A stretch of 64,000 bases of DNA from Geomonas edaphica (GTDB lineage: Bacteria > Desulfobacterota > Desulfuromonadia > Geobacterales > Geobacteraceae), in NCBI RefSeq assembly GCF_004917075.1, contig NZ_SSYB01000002.1, positions 209,766-273,765 of the forward strand, written 5' to 3'. A program made the position numbers and the translations under genes. The notes below the pieces were generated by a model. It saw only the letters and a program-made list of their open reading frames with translations, made no database searches and was not told the DNA's origin. This document shows positions 1-8,098 of this stretch, piece by piece (position 1 is the first letter of the stretch; each line of letters starts with the position of its first letter).

Positions 1-30
1 CCCCCCCCCGCCGTCCGAAGATAGACGCTG

Positions 31-72
31 CGCGCCCCCTCCCTGACCCTCCCCCTCCAGGGGAGGGAGCGC
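31..72. repeat. GC-rich palindromic intergenic repeat
   Basis: C-rich and G-rich arms (ctccct...ctcccc / ggggagggag) around a short loop, directly upstream of etfA. Similar pyrimidine/purine inverted repeats occur in many other gaps of this window (near 1560-1655, 4124, 12680, 30154, 45630, 48669, 50621), so this is a dispersed repeat rather than a gene-specific site. Nothing else is recognisable before the etfA ribosome site. Confidence 0.5.
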
Positions 73-118
73 ATGGAACTGCTTGAGCCTTAATTTAATA
101 ACGAGAGGACTACAGTTG

Positions 119-1465
119 ATGAGCGAGGTGAAAAAACTGAAAAAGCCGCGGGGGAAGGTTCGGCTCATAGAGGGGAAGTGCATCGCCTGCGGCGCGCGTT
201 GCCAGAGCAGTTGTCCGGTGGACGGCATTCAGATGAGCGAGGCGGGGGAACCGCAAATCGAACTCTCGAAGTGCATCGGCTGCCTCAAGTGCGTGAAGGC
301 CTGCCCGGGCTCGGCCCTGGAGATCTTCTACTCGAAGGAGGACCTGGAGATCCTGGCACAGCTCGCCGGTCAGCAGGACCTCGCCGAGGATGAGGCCGAC
401 CCGGAGGAGCTGGCACGCCGCGAACTGGTGGCGGCTTACCGCGGCGTATGGGTCTTCATCGAACAGACGGAAGGGGAGGCGGCCCGCGTTTCGTGGGAGC
501 TCCTCGGCAAGGGGAAGGAACTGGCGGCGAAGCTCGGGGTTGAGCTCTCGGCGGTGGTGCTTGGCGACAAGGTCGAGCACCTCTGCTATGAGGCCTTCAG
601 CTACGGCGCCGACCAGGCGTACCTCATGGATCAGACGGTCTTCGCCAACTACCGCACCTATCCGTATCTGGACGCCCTTTGCCACCTGATCGACAAGTTC
701 AAGCCGGAGATCGTGCTCATGGGCGCGACCGGGATGGGGCGCGACCTCGCCGGGGCCGTCGCCACCCGCGTCAAGACCGGCCTCACCGCGGACTGCACCG
801 GACTCGACATCGATGCGAAGCGCAACCTCATGCAGACCCGCCCGGCCTTCGGCGGCAATATCATGGCGACCATCATGTGCGACCGTTTCCGTCCCCAGAT
901 GGCGACGGTGCGCTCGCACGTCATGCCCATGCCGGCGCAGGAGGCGGGACGCAAGGGTAAGATCATCCATGTCTCCCTTCCCATCAGCGAGGCGGACGTC
1001 TTCACCAAGGTGCTCGAGGTGATCCGTGACAAGAAGGCGGGCGAGGTGGATATCGCCGGCGCCGAATTCATCGTCTCCGGTGGGCGCGGCCTGATGGCGA
1101 AGGAGAACTTCGCCATGCTGCAGGAGCTTGCCGACGAGCTCGGGGGCGTCGTGGGCGCCTCGCGCAGTGCGGTGGACGCGGGGTGGATGCCGCCGGACCG
1201 TCAGGTGGGGCAGACCGGCAAGACGGTACGCCCGAAGATCTACATCGCCTGCGGTATCTCCGGCGCGATCCAGCACCTGGTTGGGATGCAGGATTCCGAC
1301 CTCGTCATCGCCATCAACCGCGACAAGGAGGCCCCCATCTTCGAGGTGGCGAGCTACGGCATCGTGGGCGACCTGTTCCAGGTGGTCCCGGCGATCACCG
1401 CGGCGCTGCGGGAGATGAAGGCGGCCTCGAGCGGCATTGAGGTCAAGGACGTCAAGGCGGCGTAA
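119..1465 (+). CDS. etfA: Electron transfer flavoprotein alpha subunit with N-terminal 2x[4Fe-4S] ferredoxin domain
   Basis: A 448-residue EtfA that binds FAD and passes electrons from acyl-CoA dehydrogenase-type flavoproteins to a membrane quinone oxidoreductase. Residues 1-70 form a bacterial ferredoxin head with two clusters (Cys 21,24,28,32 and 52,55,58,62). An ETF N-terminal domain (about 108-300) and the C-terminal FAD domain follow, with GISGAIQH and GDLFQVVPAI. The upstream TTG at 83 is open, but AGAGGA at 103-108 places initiation at ATG 119 (or TTG 116). The next gene is its likely electron acceptor. EtfB would normally lie just upstream, before the window starts. Ferredoxin-headed EtfA is known in anaerobes and hints at extra FeS electron traffic. 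Family call is secure; the physiological donor is inferred. Confidence 0.95.
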   Translation: MSEVKKLKKPRGKVRLIEGKCIACGARCQSSCPVDGIQMSEAGEPQIELSKCIGCLKCVKACPGSALEIFYSKEDLEILAQLAGQQDLAEDEADPEELARRELVAAYRGVWVFIEQTEGEAARVSWELLGKGKELAAKLGVELSAVVLGDKVEHLCYEAFSYGADQAYLMDQTVFANYRTYPYLDALCHLIDKFKPEIVLMGATGMGRDLAGAVATRVKTGLTADCTGLDIDAKRNLMQTRPAFGGNIMATIMCDRFRPQMATVRSHVMPMPAQEAGRKGKIIHVSLPISEADVFTKVLEVIRDKKAGEVDIAGAEFIVSGGRGLMAKENFAMLQELADELGGVVGASRSAVDAGWMPPDRQVGQTGKTVRPKIYIACGISGAIQHLVGMQDSDLVIAINRDKEAPIFEVASYGIVGDLFQVVPAITAALREMKAASSGIEVKDVKAA

Positions 1466-1498
1466 AGGTTGAGGAGACGCTGGAGCGTCTGGGGTTTG

Positions 1499-1524
1499 CG
1501 TTCCCACGCTGGAGCGTAGGAACG
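1499..1524. repeat. Short palindromic repeat after etfA
   Basis: Near-perfect hairpin: CGTTCC-c-ACGCT-gg-AGCGT-a-GGAACG. It follows the etfA stop by about 35 bases and lacks a T-tract, so it looks more like a REP-type dispersed palindrome than a factor-independent terminator. Confidence 0.45.
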
Positions 1525-1654
1525 ATGAATCTTGCAACGGTTCTTCCTCGCTTTGTGGGAGAGGGTAGGGGTGAGGGCGCCGCTTACGGTGGTAATGCGT
1601 CGACGTGGGGTTGAGGCACCGCCCTCACCCCAATCCTTTCCCTCCTCAGGAGGG

Positions 1655-1920
1655 GCTCAGAGAATTCCGGGGAAGCACGTGTGTGTTGCTTCGAAGCAGT
1701 AAGCCGGCCAAACGTCCCCCCCTTTGCGAAGGGGGGCAAGGGGGGATTTGTCTTGGTCCGACCATACAAGCGTCTGCTGTCGCTGCGATCACGCACGCTG
1801 CAACAGTAAAATGACAGATGACGAATAACTTCTCCGTGAGGAAAGTGACTTCGTTCAACTGATTAGAAACCAGTGGATGAAAAGCAAATCCCCCCCGTCC
1901 CCCCTTCGCAAAGGGGGGAG
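1655..1920. mobile_element. Composite inverted-repeat element, copy 1 (MITE-like, non-coding)
   Basis: The 622-base gap between etfA and the next gene holds no credible gene. A left arm at 1716-1750 (CCCCCCTTTGCGAAGGGGGG then a G-run and ATTTG) and its inverted copy at 1885-1918 (CAAAT, C-run, then the same core) flank a unique middle. A partner sequence AGAGAATTCCGGGGAA lies left of the arm at about 1660. The same arrangement, including middle-region similarity (CTGCTG.CGC.GCGAT....CACGCTG), occurs at 51310-51592, and a half copy near 57015. No transposase is present, so mobility is inferred from repetition only. The segment 1556-1650 before it carries another GC-rich inverted repeat (GTGAGGGCGCC and CCCTCACCCC arms). 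Confidence 0.6.
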
Positions 1921-2087
1921 CTCTAAGGCCACCGTTCTCAGCAGAAGAGGACACGGTTTGCCTGAAACGCTTCTTCCCCGATATTCCCGGATGACCTTCA
2001 GGGGAAGGGACACTGCTTTGTTATTACACCGCTGCGGGCTTGAGCGGGTTAACCGGATTTCGAAAAAACAACTACAAGGATACGTTC

Positions 2088-4070
2088 ATGCAACCTAATC
2101 CTGTCATCTTCACACCGCTTCTGGCGGCGGCTTGCGCCATCTTCGCCTGGAGCTGCTATCGCCGCTTCAGCCTGGTCGCCGTCGGCGCGGCCGAAGACCG
2201 TCTCTCCAGTTTCCCCGAGAGGCTCAAGGGGATGTTCCTCTTCGCCTTCCTGCAGAAAAGGGTGGTGAGCCGTCCCTTCGGCATCAACCACGTCTTCATC
2301 TTCTGGTCGTTCCTGGTGCTCGCAGTCGCCAACACGGAATTCCTGCTCGCGGGGGTGTTCCCGGCGGCGAAGCTCTCCAGCCTTCTCCCCGCGGCGCTCT
2401 ACCTGCCGCTCGTCTTCGCTTTCGACCTCGTCTCCCTCTGCGCCCTCGCCGCGGTAGTCATCGCCCTGGTGCGAAGAGCGGTGGCGCCTCCCTACGAAGG
2501 GGCCCGCACCGGCGAGGCCTTCGGCATCCTCTCCATGATCGGGACGCTCATGCTCGCCTACTTCGGCCTGCACGCGGCGGAGATCGCCATGGGGCAGGAA
2601 CAGGCGGCTCAGGCGATGCCGGTTTCCTCGGCGCTGGCAGCCATGCTGGCGGGGGAGGGGAGCGAGACCCTGAAGAGCGTCGCGCAGCTCTCCTGGTGGC
2701 TGCACGCGGCAGTGCTGCTCTTCTTCATGAACTACCTTCCCTACAGCAAGCACATGCACATCCTGGCCGCCATCCCGAACTGTTTCTTCAAAGAGCTAAA
2801 GACGCCGAACACCCAGCCGCGCGAGGAGTTCGAGGAGGGGAACGTTTTCGGCACCGGGAGCATCGACCGCTTCACCTGGAAGGACCTCTTCGACTCCTTC
2901 TCCTGCACCGAGTGCGGGCGCTGCGAGAAGTCCTGTCCTGCCGCCAACACCGGCAAACCGCTCAACCCGCGCCTCGTCATGCACGACATCAAGGTGAACC
3001 TCCTTGCTAACGGCGATCTCTTAAAGCGCGGCGGCGAGCCGACCGTGCCGATGATCGGCGAGGGCGAGGGATGCATCAAGCCGGACGCGCTCTGGTCCTG
3101 CACGAGCTGTGGCGCCTGTCTTGCCGCTTGCCCGGTCTTTATCGAGCAGATGCCGAAGATCACCAAGATGCGCAGGCACCTGGTGCAGATGGAGGCAGAT
3201 TTCCCGGAAGAACTTCTGAACCTCTTCGAGAACATGGAACAGCGCTCCAACCCCTGGGGCATCGCACCGGGTGAGCGCGGCAAGTGGGCCGGCGGGCGCG
3301 ACGTGCAGCTCTTCGAGGCGGGAAAGACTGAGTACCTCTACTTCGTCGGCTGTGCGGGGTCATTCGACTCGCGCAGCAAGCAGGTGACCCTCGCCATGAC
3401 GCAGATCTTCGAGGCGGCCGGGGTTTCCTACGGCATCCTCGGCAAGGACGAGAAGTGCTGCGGCGACAGCCTGCGCCGCCTGGGGAACGAGTACCTCTTC
3501 GACAGGATGGCCAAGGAGAACGTGGCGCTTTTCCAGGAGAAGGGGGTGAAGAAGATCGTCACCCAGTGTCCGCACTGCTTCACCACGCTCAAAAACGACT
3601 ACAAGCAGTACGGCCTCGAGCTCGAGGTGATCCCGCACGCCGAGTTCATCGAGTCGCTCATCGCGCAGGGTAAGCTGAAGCTCGATCACCACGCGAAGAA
3701 GGGTGGCAACATCGTCTTCCACGATTCCTGCTATTTAGGTCGGCATAACGGCGTCTACGAGGCGCCCCGTTCCGTCATCGCCCACGCCACGGGGAGCGCC
3801 CCCACGGAGATGGAGCGAAGCCGCGAGAATTCCTTCTGCTGCGGCGCGGGCGGCGGGCGCATGTGGATGGAGGAGCATCTGGGGGAGCGCATCAACCTGA
3901 ACCGGGTGACCGAGGCGATCTCCGGCGACCCCGGCACCATCTGCACCACCTGCCCCTACTGCATGACCATGATGGAGGACGGCCTGAAGGATCGCTCAAC
4001 GGGCGGCACCAACGTGAAAGACATCGCCGAGCTGGTGGCGGAAGGGCTGAAAGGCGCGGCAAAAGGGTGA
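2088..4070 (+). CDS. Membrane FeS oxidoreductase, ETF:(mena)quinone oxidoreductase-like (HdrD/DUF224 family)
   Basis: 660 residues. The first ~250 contain several hydrophobic segments resembling the nitrate-reductase-gamma haem b membrane domain. A ferredoxin-type pair of [4Fe-4S] motifs follows (CTECGRCEKSCP, Cys 273/276/279/283; CTSCGACLAACP, Cys 338/341/344/348). Two CCG (HdrD/GlpC-like) domains complete the protein, with CCGDSL, CPHCF, FHDSCYLGRH, CCGAGGG and CPYCM. In related anaerobes this architecture is the membrane acceptor for EtfAB (EMO-type), reducing menaquinone; adjacency to etfA supports that role. ATG 2088 is chosen for AAGGA seven bases upstream; the TTG at 2040 has no ribosome site. 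Specific partner and quinone are inferred. Confidence 0.85.
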   Translation: MQPNPVIFTPLLAAACAIFAWSCYRRFSLVAVGAAEDRLSSFPERLKGMFLFAFLQKRVVSRPFGINHVFIFWSFLVLAVANTEFLLAGVFPAAKLSSLLPAALYLPLVFAFDLVSLCALAAVVIALVRRAVAPPYEGARTGEAFGILSMIGTLMLAYFGLHAAEIAMGQEQAAQAMPVSSALAAMLAGEGSETLKSVAQLSWWLHAAVLLFFMNYLPYSKHMHILAAIPNCFFKELKTPNTQPREEFEEGNVFGTGSIDRFTWKDLFDSFSCTECGRCEKSCPAANTGKPLNPRLVMHDIKVNLLANGDLLKRGGEPTVPMIGEGEGCIKPDALWSCTSCGACLAACPVFIEQMPKITKMRRHLVQMEADFPEELLNLFENMEQRSNPWGIAPGERGKWAGGRDVQLFEAGKTEYLYFVGCAGSFDSRSKQVTLAMTQIFEAAGVSYGILGKDEKCCGDSLRRLGNEYLFDRMAKENVALFQEKGVKKIVTQCPHCFTTLKNDYKQYGLELEVIPHAEFIESLIAQGKLKLDHHAKKGGNIVFHDSCYLGRHNGVYEAPRSVIAHATGSAPTEMERSRENSFCCGAGGGRMWMEEHLGERINLNRVTEAISGDPGTICTTCPYCMTMMEDGLKDRSTGGTNVKDIAELVAEGLKGAAKG

Positions 4071-4123
4071 GAGTCGCATAGAGAGGCTGTTGGTTCGGCT
4101 ATTTCGGAAACTGGCCCACGCTG

Positions 4124-4225
4124 CCCCCTCCCCTTGCGGGAGGGGATAGGGGGGGTAGACGCCATCAGCGGTGCAGACCGCAGCTCCACCCACCCCCGGC
4201 CCCCTCCCGTCAAGGGAGGGGGAGG
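4124..4225. repeat. Dispersed GC-rich inverted repeat, family B copy 1
   Basis: The 333-base gap 4071-4403 contains no gene. It holds a paired repeat: CTCCCCTTGCGGGAGGGG at about 4128, a ~50-base spacer, then CACCCACCCCC and CCCTCCCGTCAAGGGAGGGG up to 4225. The same order is found at 12680-12786. Bases 4226-4380 are C-rich and featureless apart from the ribosome site of the next gene. Confidence 0.6.
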
Positions 4226-4403
4226 AGAACCAGTAATATAGTGGCAGTTGGAGACGAGGGGCGGGCAACGTAGCCGTCGACGGCTCCGAGAACTCTTCGC
4301 TTTCCGGGAAGGACCGGGTGGGACGTCTTGACGCGGGCGGCACCTCCCCCCCCGGCTCCTTTCCCGGATGGCGAGGGGCAACACGATTTTTGAGGAACGC
4401 AAG

Positions 4404-5744
4404 ATGAACAACAACGCGGCGGCACTGTCTGAATTCATGCCGGACAACGAGCCGGCCTTCCTGGAATACCCCTCGAAGCTCTTCGTCGAGACCACCAGCC
4501 GCTGCAACCTGAACTGCGTCATGTGCATGAAGCAGAACGCGGACGGCAGCCGGGTCGAGGACGGCGACCTTGACGTCGCCACCTTCAGCCAGCTGGAGCC
4601 CGCGCTTCCGAACCTGGAGGCGCTGGTCTTGAACGGCGTCGGCGAGCCGCTCATCAACACCCGCCTGGAGCACTTCATCACGCGGGCGAAGAAGCTCATG
4701 CCGGTCGGGAGCTGGGTCGGCTTCCAGAGTAACGGCCTTTTGCTGTCGCACCTGCGCGCCGTGTCGCTCCTGGAGGCCGGGGTAGACCGCATCTGCCTCT
4801 CCATGGACGGCGTAGATGCCGATACCTTCAGCTCCATCCGTTCCGGCAGCCAACTGGTCGACCTGGAGCACGCGTTGAACGCGCTGGGGGCGGCAAAGGT
4901 AGCCTGCCGGCGCCCCGACATGGAGATCGGGGTCGAGTTCGTCGTGATGCGCGACAACCTGCGCCAGCTCCCGGCCGCTCTTTCCTGGGCCTCCGAGTTC
5001 GGCGTCAGCTTTGCGCTCGTGTCGCACCTGCACCCCTTCGACGAGCCGCACCTCTCCCAGTGCAGCTACGACCTCTCAAGCGACGAGTCCATCTCGCTCT
5101 TCCAGAGCTGGATGAGCAAGGCGGAGCTTAAGGGGATCGACATCCGGCGCTACTTCGAGGTGCTTTGGAATTACAAGAAGACCGAGGAGGAGCGCACCAT
5201 CATAGAGTACGTGGCGGCGATGAAATCGGACGCGCAGCAGCGCGGGGTGACGCTCGACCTGAAACGCCTCTTCGCCCTGGACACCGCGCGCATCCATGAA
5301 AGCCAGGAGATCTTTGAGGAGGCGGCGCAGGTGGCGCGCAGGACCGGGATCGAGCTGAAGCTTCCCGAGGTGGCGAGGCGGGAGAGCCGCGTCTGCAGCT
5401 TCATCGAGAAAGGGAGCGCCTTCATCTCCTGGGACGGCGGCATGCATCCCTGCTACCACCTCTGGCACCACTGCCGCTCCTTCGCGAACGGCTGGCTCCA
5501 CCCGGTGCAGCCCTGGAGTTTCGGCAACGTGAAGGACAAGGGGGTGCTGGGGATCTGGAACAGCCCTCCCTTCCGCCGCTACCGGGAGAACGTGCTGCGC
5601 CACGACTACCCATCCTGTGCCGAGTGCAACACCTCTCCCTGCGACCTGATGCAGGCCGACCGTTTCGACGTCGACTGCTACGTGAACTCCGAGCCCTGCG
5701 GCAGCTGCCTCTGGAGCTCCGGCGTCTTCAGGTGCCTGGACTGA
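4404..5744 (+). CDS. Radical SAM/SPASM domain protein
   Basis: 446 residues. A canonical radical SAM motif CNLNCVMC (Cys 34, 38, 41) follows an ETTSR lead-in, with GEPL-type glycine motif (LNGVGEPL) about 40 residues later. The C-terminal third is a cysteine-rich SPASM-like region (CSFIEKG...CYHLWHHC...CAECNTSPCDL...CGSCLW) that should hold auxiliary FeS clusters. Such proteins usually modify a peptide or mature a metalloenzyme; NCBI families of Geobacter putative metalloenzyme maturases look like this, but the substrate cannot be read from the sequence and no small precursor peptide gene is visible nearby. Start ATG 4404 has GAGGA seven bases upstream; an upstream in-frame ATG at 4368 lacks one. 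Its last 17 bases overlap the convergent kinase gene. Confidence 0.85.
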   Translation: MNNNAAALSEFMPDNEPAFLEYPSKLFVETTSRCNLNCVMCMKQNADGSRVEDGDLDVATFSQLEPALPNLEALVLNGVGEPLINTRLEHFITRAKKLMPVGSWVGFQSNGLLLSHLRAVSLLEAGVDRICLSMDGVDADTFSSIRSGSQLVDLEHALNALGAAKVACRRPDMEIGVEFVVMRDNLRQLPAALSWASEFGVSFALVSHLHPFDEPHLSQCSYDLSSDESISLFQSWMSKAELKGIDIRRYFEVLWNYKKTEEERTIIEYVAAMKSDAQQRGVTLDLKRLFALDTARIHESQEIFEEAAQVARRTGIELKLPEVARRESRVCSFIEKGSAFISWDGGMHPCYHLWHHCRSFANGWLHPVQPWSFGNVKDKGVLGIWNSPPFRRYRENVLRHDYPSCAECNTSPCDLMQADRFDVDCYVNSEPCGSCLWSSGVFRCLD

Positions 5745-8025
5745 CCCCCTTGAGCACCTCCCTGAGTGCGGAGAGCCGGTACGGTTTCTGAATGAACCCT
5801 GCAGGCTCACTCCCCGCGAACTTCTGCTTCACTTCGATCTCGCTGAAGCCGCTGGAGATGACGACTTTCACATCGGGATCGATCTTCTTCAACTCGACCA
5901 AGCACTGGTCGCCGCTCATGTGTGGCATGGTCAGGTCCAGGATGACGAACCGGATGCCGGGGGTCGTCCTGTACACCTCGAGGGCTTCCCGGCCGTCGCG
6001 CGCGGTGACCGTCGCGAAGCCGAGCTCCCTCAGCATCTGGGTGCCTATATCCAGCACCACTTCCTCATCGTCGACAAGGAGCGCCTTTCCGGCCCCTTCC
6101 CAAGCGGCCTCCTCCGGGATAGAGGGCTTTTCGCTCACCGTCTGCAGCGTGCTTGCCGGGATGAGCACCTTTATCGTGGTCCCCTTTTCCGGCTCGCTAT
6201 AAACCACGATCGCCCCCTTGTGTCCCCTCACGATCCCCAGCACGGCCGCCATCCCCAGGCCGCGGCCGGTGAACTTCGTGGTGAAAAAGGGATCGAACAG
6301 CCTCCCCACGGTCTCCTTGTCCATGCCGCAGCCGGTATCCGCTATTTCGAACCAGACATAAAGCCCCTCCGGCAGCTCCTCGTTCTGCCAGACGTTCTTC
6401 AGATAACTGTGATCGCAGATCATGCTGCCGGTATTGACCGAGATGGTCCCGCTGTTCTCTCCAAGGGCCTCGGAAGCGTTGATGATCAGGTTCATGATGA
6501 CCTGGCGTATCTGGGTCGCGTCGCCTTCGATGCACGGGAGCTGATCGGCGAGATGAAAGTTCAGCAAGGCCTTTTTGGAGATGGAGACCTTGAGCATGTG
6601 CAGCATCTCTTGCAGCAGCCGGTTCAGGTCGACCGCTTCGATGACGAATTTGCCTTTGCCCGAATAGGCGAGCATCTGTGCCGCCAGGTCTGCGGCGCGG
6701 GCGGAGGCATGCTCTATGTTTTGCAGGTTCCCAATGGCGGGCGACTCCTTGTTGATCCGCATCAGGGCGAGTTCCGCGTTCCCCATGATGGCCATGAGGA
6801 TGTTGTTGAAGTCGTGGGCGATGCCCCCGGCAAGGACGCCTAGGCTCTCCAGCTTCTGCGAGTGCAGGAGCTGTTTTTCGAGCTGCTTCTGCTCGGCCTC
6901 GAGACGCCTGCGCGCCGTGATGTCGCGGACCAGCAGGATGAACCCGGTGCACGGCGTTCCCATCGCGGTGACGGAAAGCTCGAACCACATCTCTCCCTGC
7001 GGCATGTCGAGGGAATAAACCGCGCCCCGGTGCGAGCCGGTCCTGCCCGCTTCGGCGAGGGCTGCCGTGATGACACGCGCCGGCTCTTCCGGCAGGACGT
7101 CCGGGAACTTCTTTCCCATGAACAGGGTCGGCGGCACGTAGGGCTCGTTCTGCGAGGAGGAGTGAAATTCCACGATGATCCCGTCCAAGTCGGTCCGGAA
7201 CATTAAATCGGGCATCGAGTTGAGGATCGCCTCCTGCGCTTCCTGCGCGAAACGCACGTTTGCCTCGGCCTGCTTGAGCTCTGCGATGTCTCCTTCCAGG
7301 CGCTCCGCCATCATGTTGAAACTCCTGCAGACCGTGTCGATCTCCCCCACCGACGCGCAGGTTACCCGCGCGGCCATGTTCCCGGCCGCCAGTTCATCGG
7401 CGACCCGGGCCAGCTCGCTCACCGGGCGGAGCACCAGCCGGTTCGCGACTGCATTCAGGACGATGGAGAAGGTGAGCGACATGAAGAGCATGCCCACCAG
7501 GATTATCTCGGTCTGGCGCACCAACTGTGCATGGACGTTCTGCCGGCTGAGCCCGATGCGGACCGCGCCCTGAGTGGAGGCATCGACGCTGATCCTTTGC
7601 AGTAGCTCGATTACGTCGCCGTCCTTTTTCAGGCGGTCCACGACGGTACTGACGGACGCATCGGAGGGGAGATTTTCCAGGATGTGTTTCACCTGCGGAT
7701 GGGAGCGATTCAGGCTGGCGAAGGCTGTCGTCTGCGGGATACCATCGGCGTCCTCGATGATGGTGTAGATGATCTCGTCATCGTGCACCTCCGAGACCAG
7801 GGCATCCAACTGCAGGGTATCCTTAAGGATCAGCGCATCGGTGCAGACCGAGGAAATGTAACTCGCGAAGGCCTTTCCCTTGTTTTCGAGGGTGAGCTCC
7901 AGCTTGTTTCTTTGCGCGACGAACAGGGTCACCGCTACGGCAACGGAGAATACGAGGACGATGCTGAAGGAGAGGAGGAAAAACCTTCGCTGCAGGCTTG
8001 GATGTCTGATCTGCCAGGTGCCCAT
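5728..8025 (-). CDS. Hybrid sensor histidine kinase with HAMP, PAS and C-terminal receiver
   Basis: 765 residues. A TM helix near 17-37, a ~140-residue periplasmic sensor, a second TM near 175-195, a HAMP domain, and a PAS domain (about 265-375) are followed by HisKA/HATPase with His404 in GGIAHDFNN and DTGCGMD/GRGLGMA ATP-lid motifs. A receiver domain has phospho-acceptor Asp697 in LDLTMPHMSG. The gene follows the PhnD-like binding protein by 73 bases on the same strand, which suggests that the binding protein delivers the ligand to the periplasmic domain. No DNA-binding regulator adjoins, so the output may pass through another protein. Convergent 17-base overlap with the radical SAM gene. 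Confidence 0.92.
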   Translation of the reverse strand: MGTWQIRHPSLQRRFFLLSFSIVLVFSVAVAVTLFVAQRNKLELTLENKGKAFASYISSVCTDALILKDTLQLDALVSEVHDDEIIYTIIEDADGIPQTTAFASLNRSHPQVKHILENLPSDASVSTVVDRLKKDGDVIELLQRISVDASTQGAVRIGLSRQNVHAQLVRQTEIILVGMLFMSLTFSIVLNAVANRLVLRPVSELARVADELAAGNMAARVTCASVGEIDTVCRSFNMMAERLEGDIAELKQAEANVRFAQEAQEAILNSMPDLMFRTDLDGIIVEFHSSSQNEPYVPPTLFMGKKFPDVLPEEPARVITAALAEAGRTGSHRGAVYSLDMPQGEMWFELSVTAMGTPCTGFILLVRDITARRRLEAEQKQLEKQLLHSQKLESLGVLAGGIAHDFNNILMAIMGNAELALMRINKESPAIGNLQNIEHASARAADLAAQMLAYSGKGKFVIEAVDLNRLLQEMLHMLKVSISKKALLNFHLADQLPCIEGDATQIRQVIMNLIINASEALGENSGTISVNTGSMICDHSYLKNVWQNEELPEGLYVWFEIADTGCGMDKETVGRLFDPFFTTKFTGRGLGMAAVLGIVRGHKGAIVVYSEPEKGTTIKVLIPASTLQTVSEKPSIPEEAAWEGAGKALLVDDEEVVLDIGTQMLRELGFATVTARDGREALEVYRTTPGIRFVILDLTMPHMSGDQCLVELKKIDPDVKVVISSGFSEIEVKQKFAGSEPAGFIQKPYRLSALREVLKGVSPGT

Positions 8026-8098
8026 TAATACCTGCCTTCGCGTAGCGTCGGCTGGTGCGCCGACGTCCCGGTGGAAGTTGTACGGTCAGCAGCGAGGC

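Noticed and set aside
83-118. TTG start at 83 for EtfA
   Set aside because: No ribosome site before 83, while AGAGGA at 103-108 fits ATG 119.
110-1537. 475-residue minus-strand frame over etfA
   Set aside because: Antisense to a clear EtfA; His/Arg/Ala-rich composition typical of a GC-rich shadow frame and no ribosome site.
1700-1920. CRISPR-like repeats
   Set aside because: Repeats are inverted arms of a composite element, not regularly spaced direct repeats with spacers; no cas genes.
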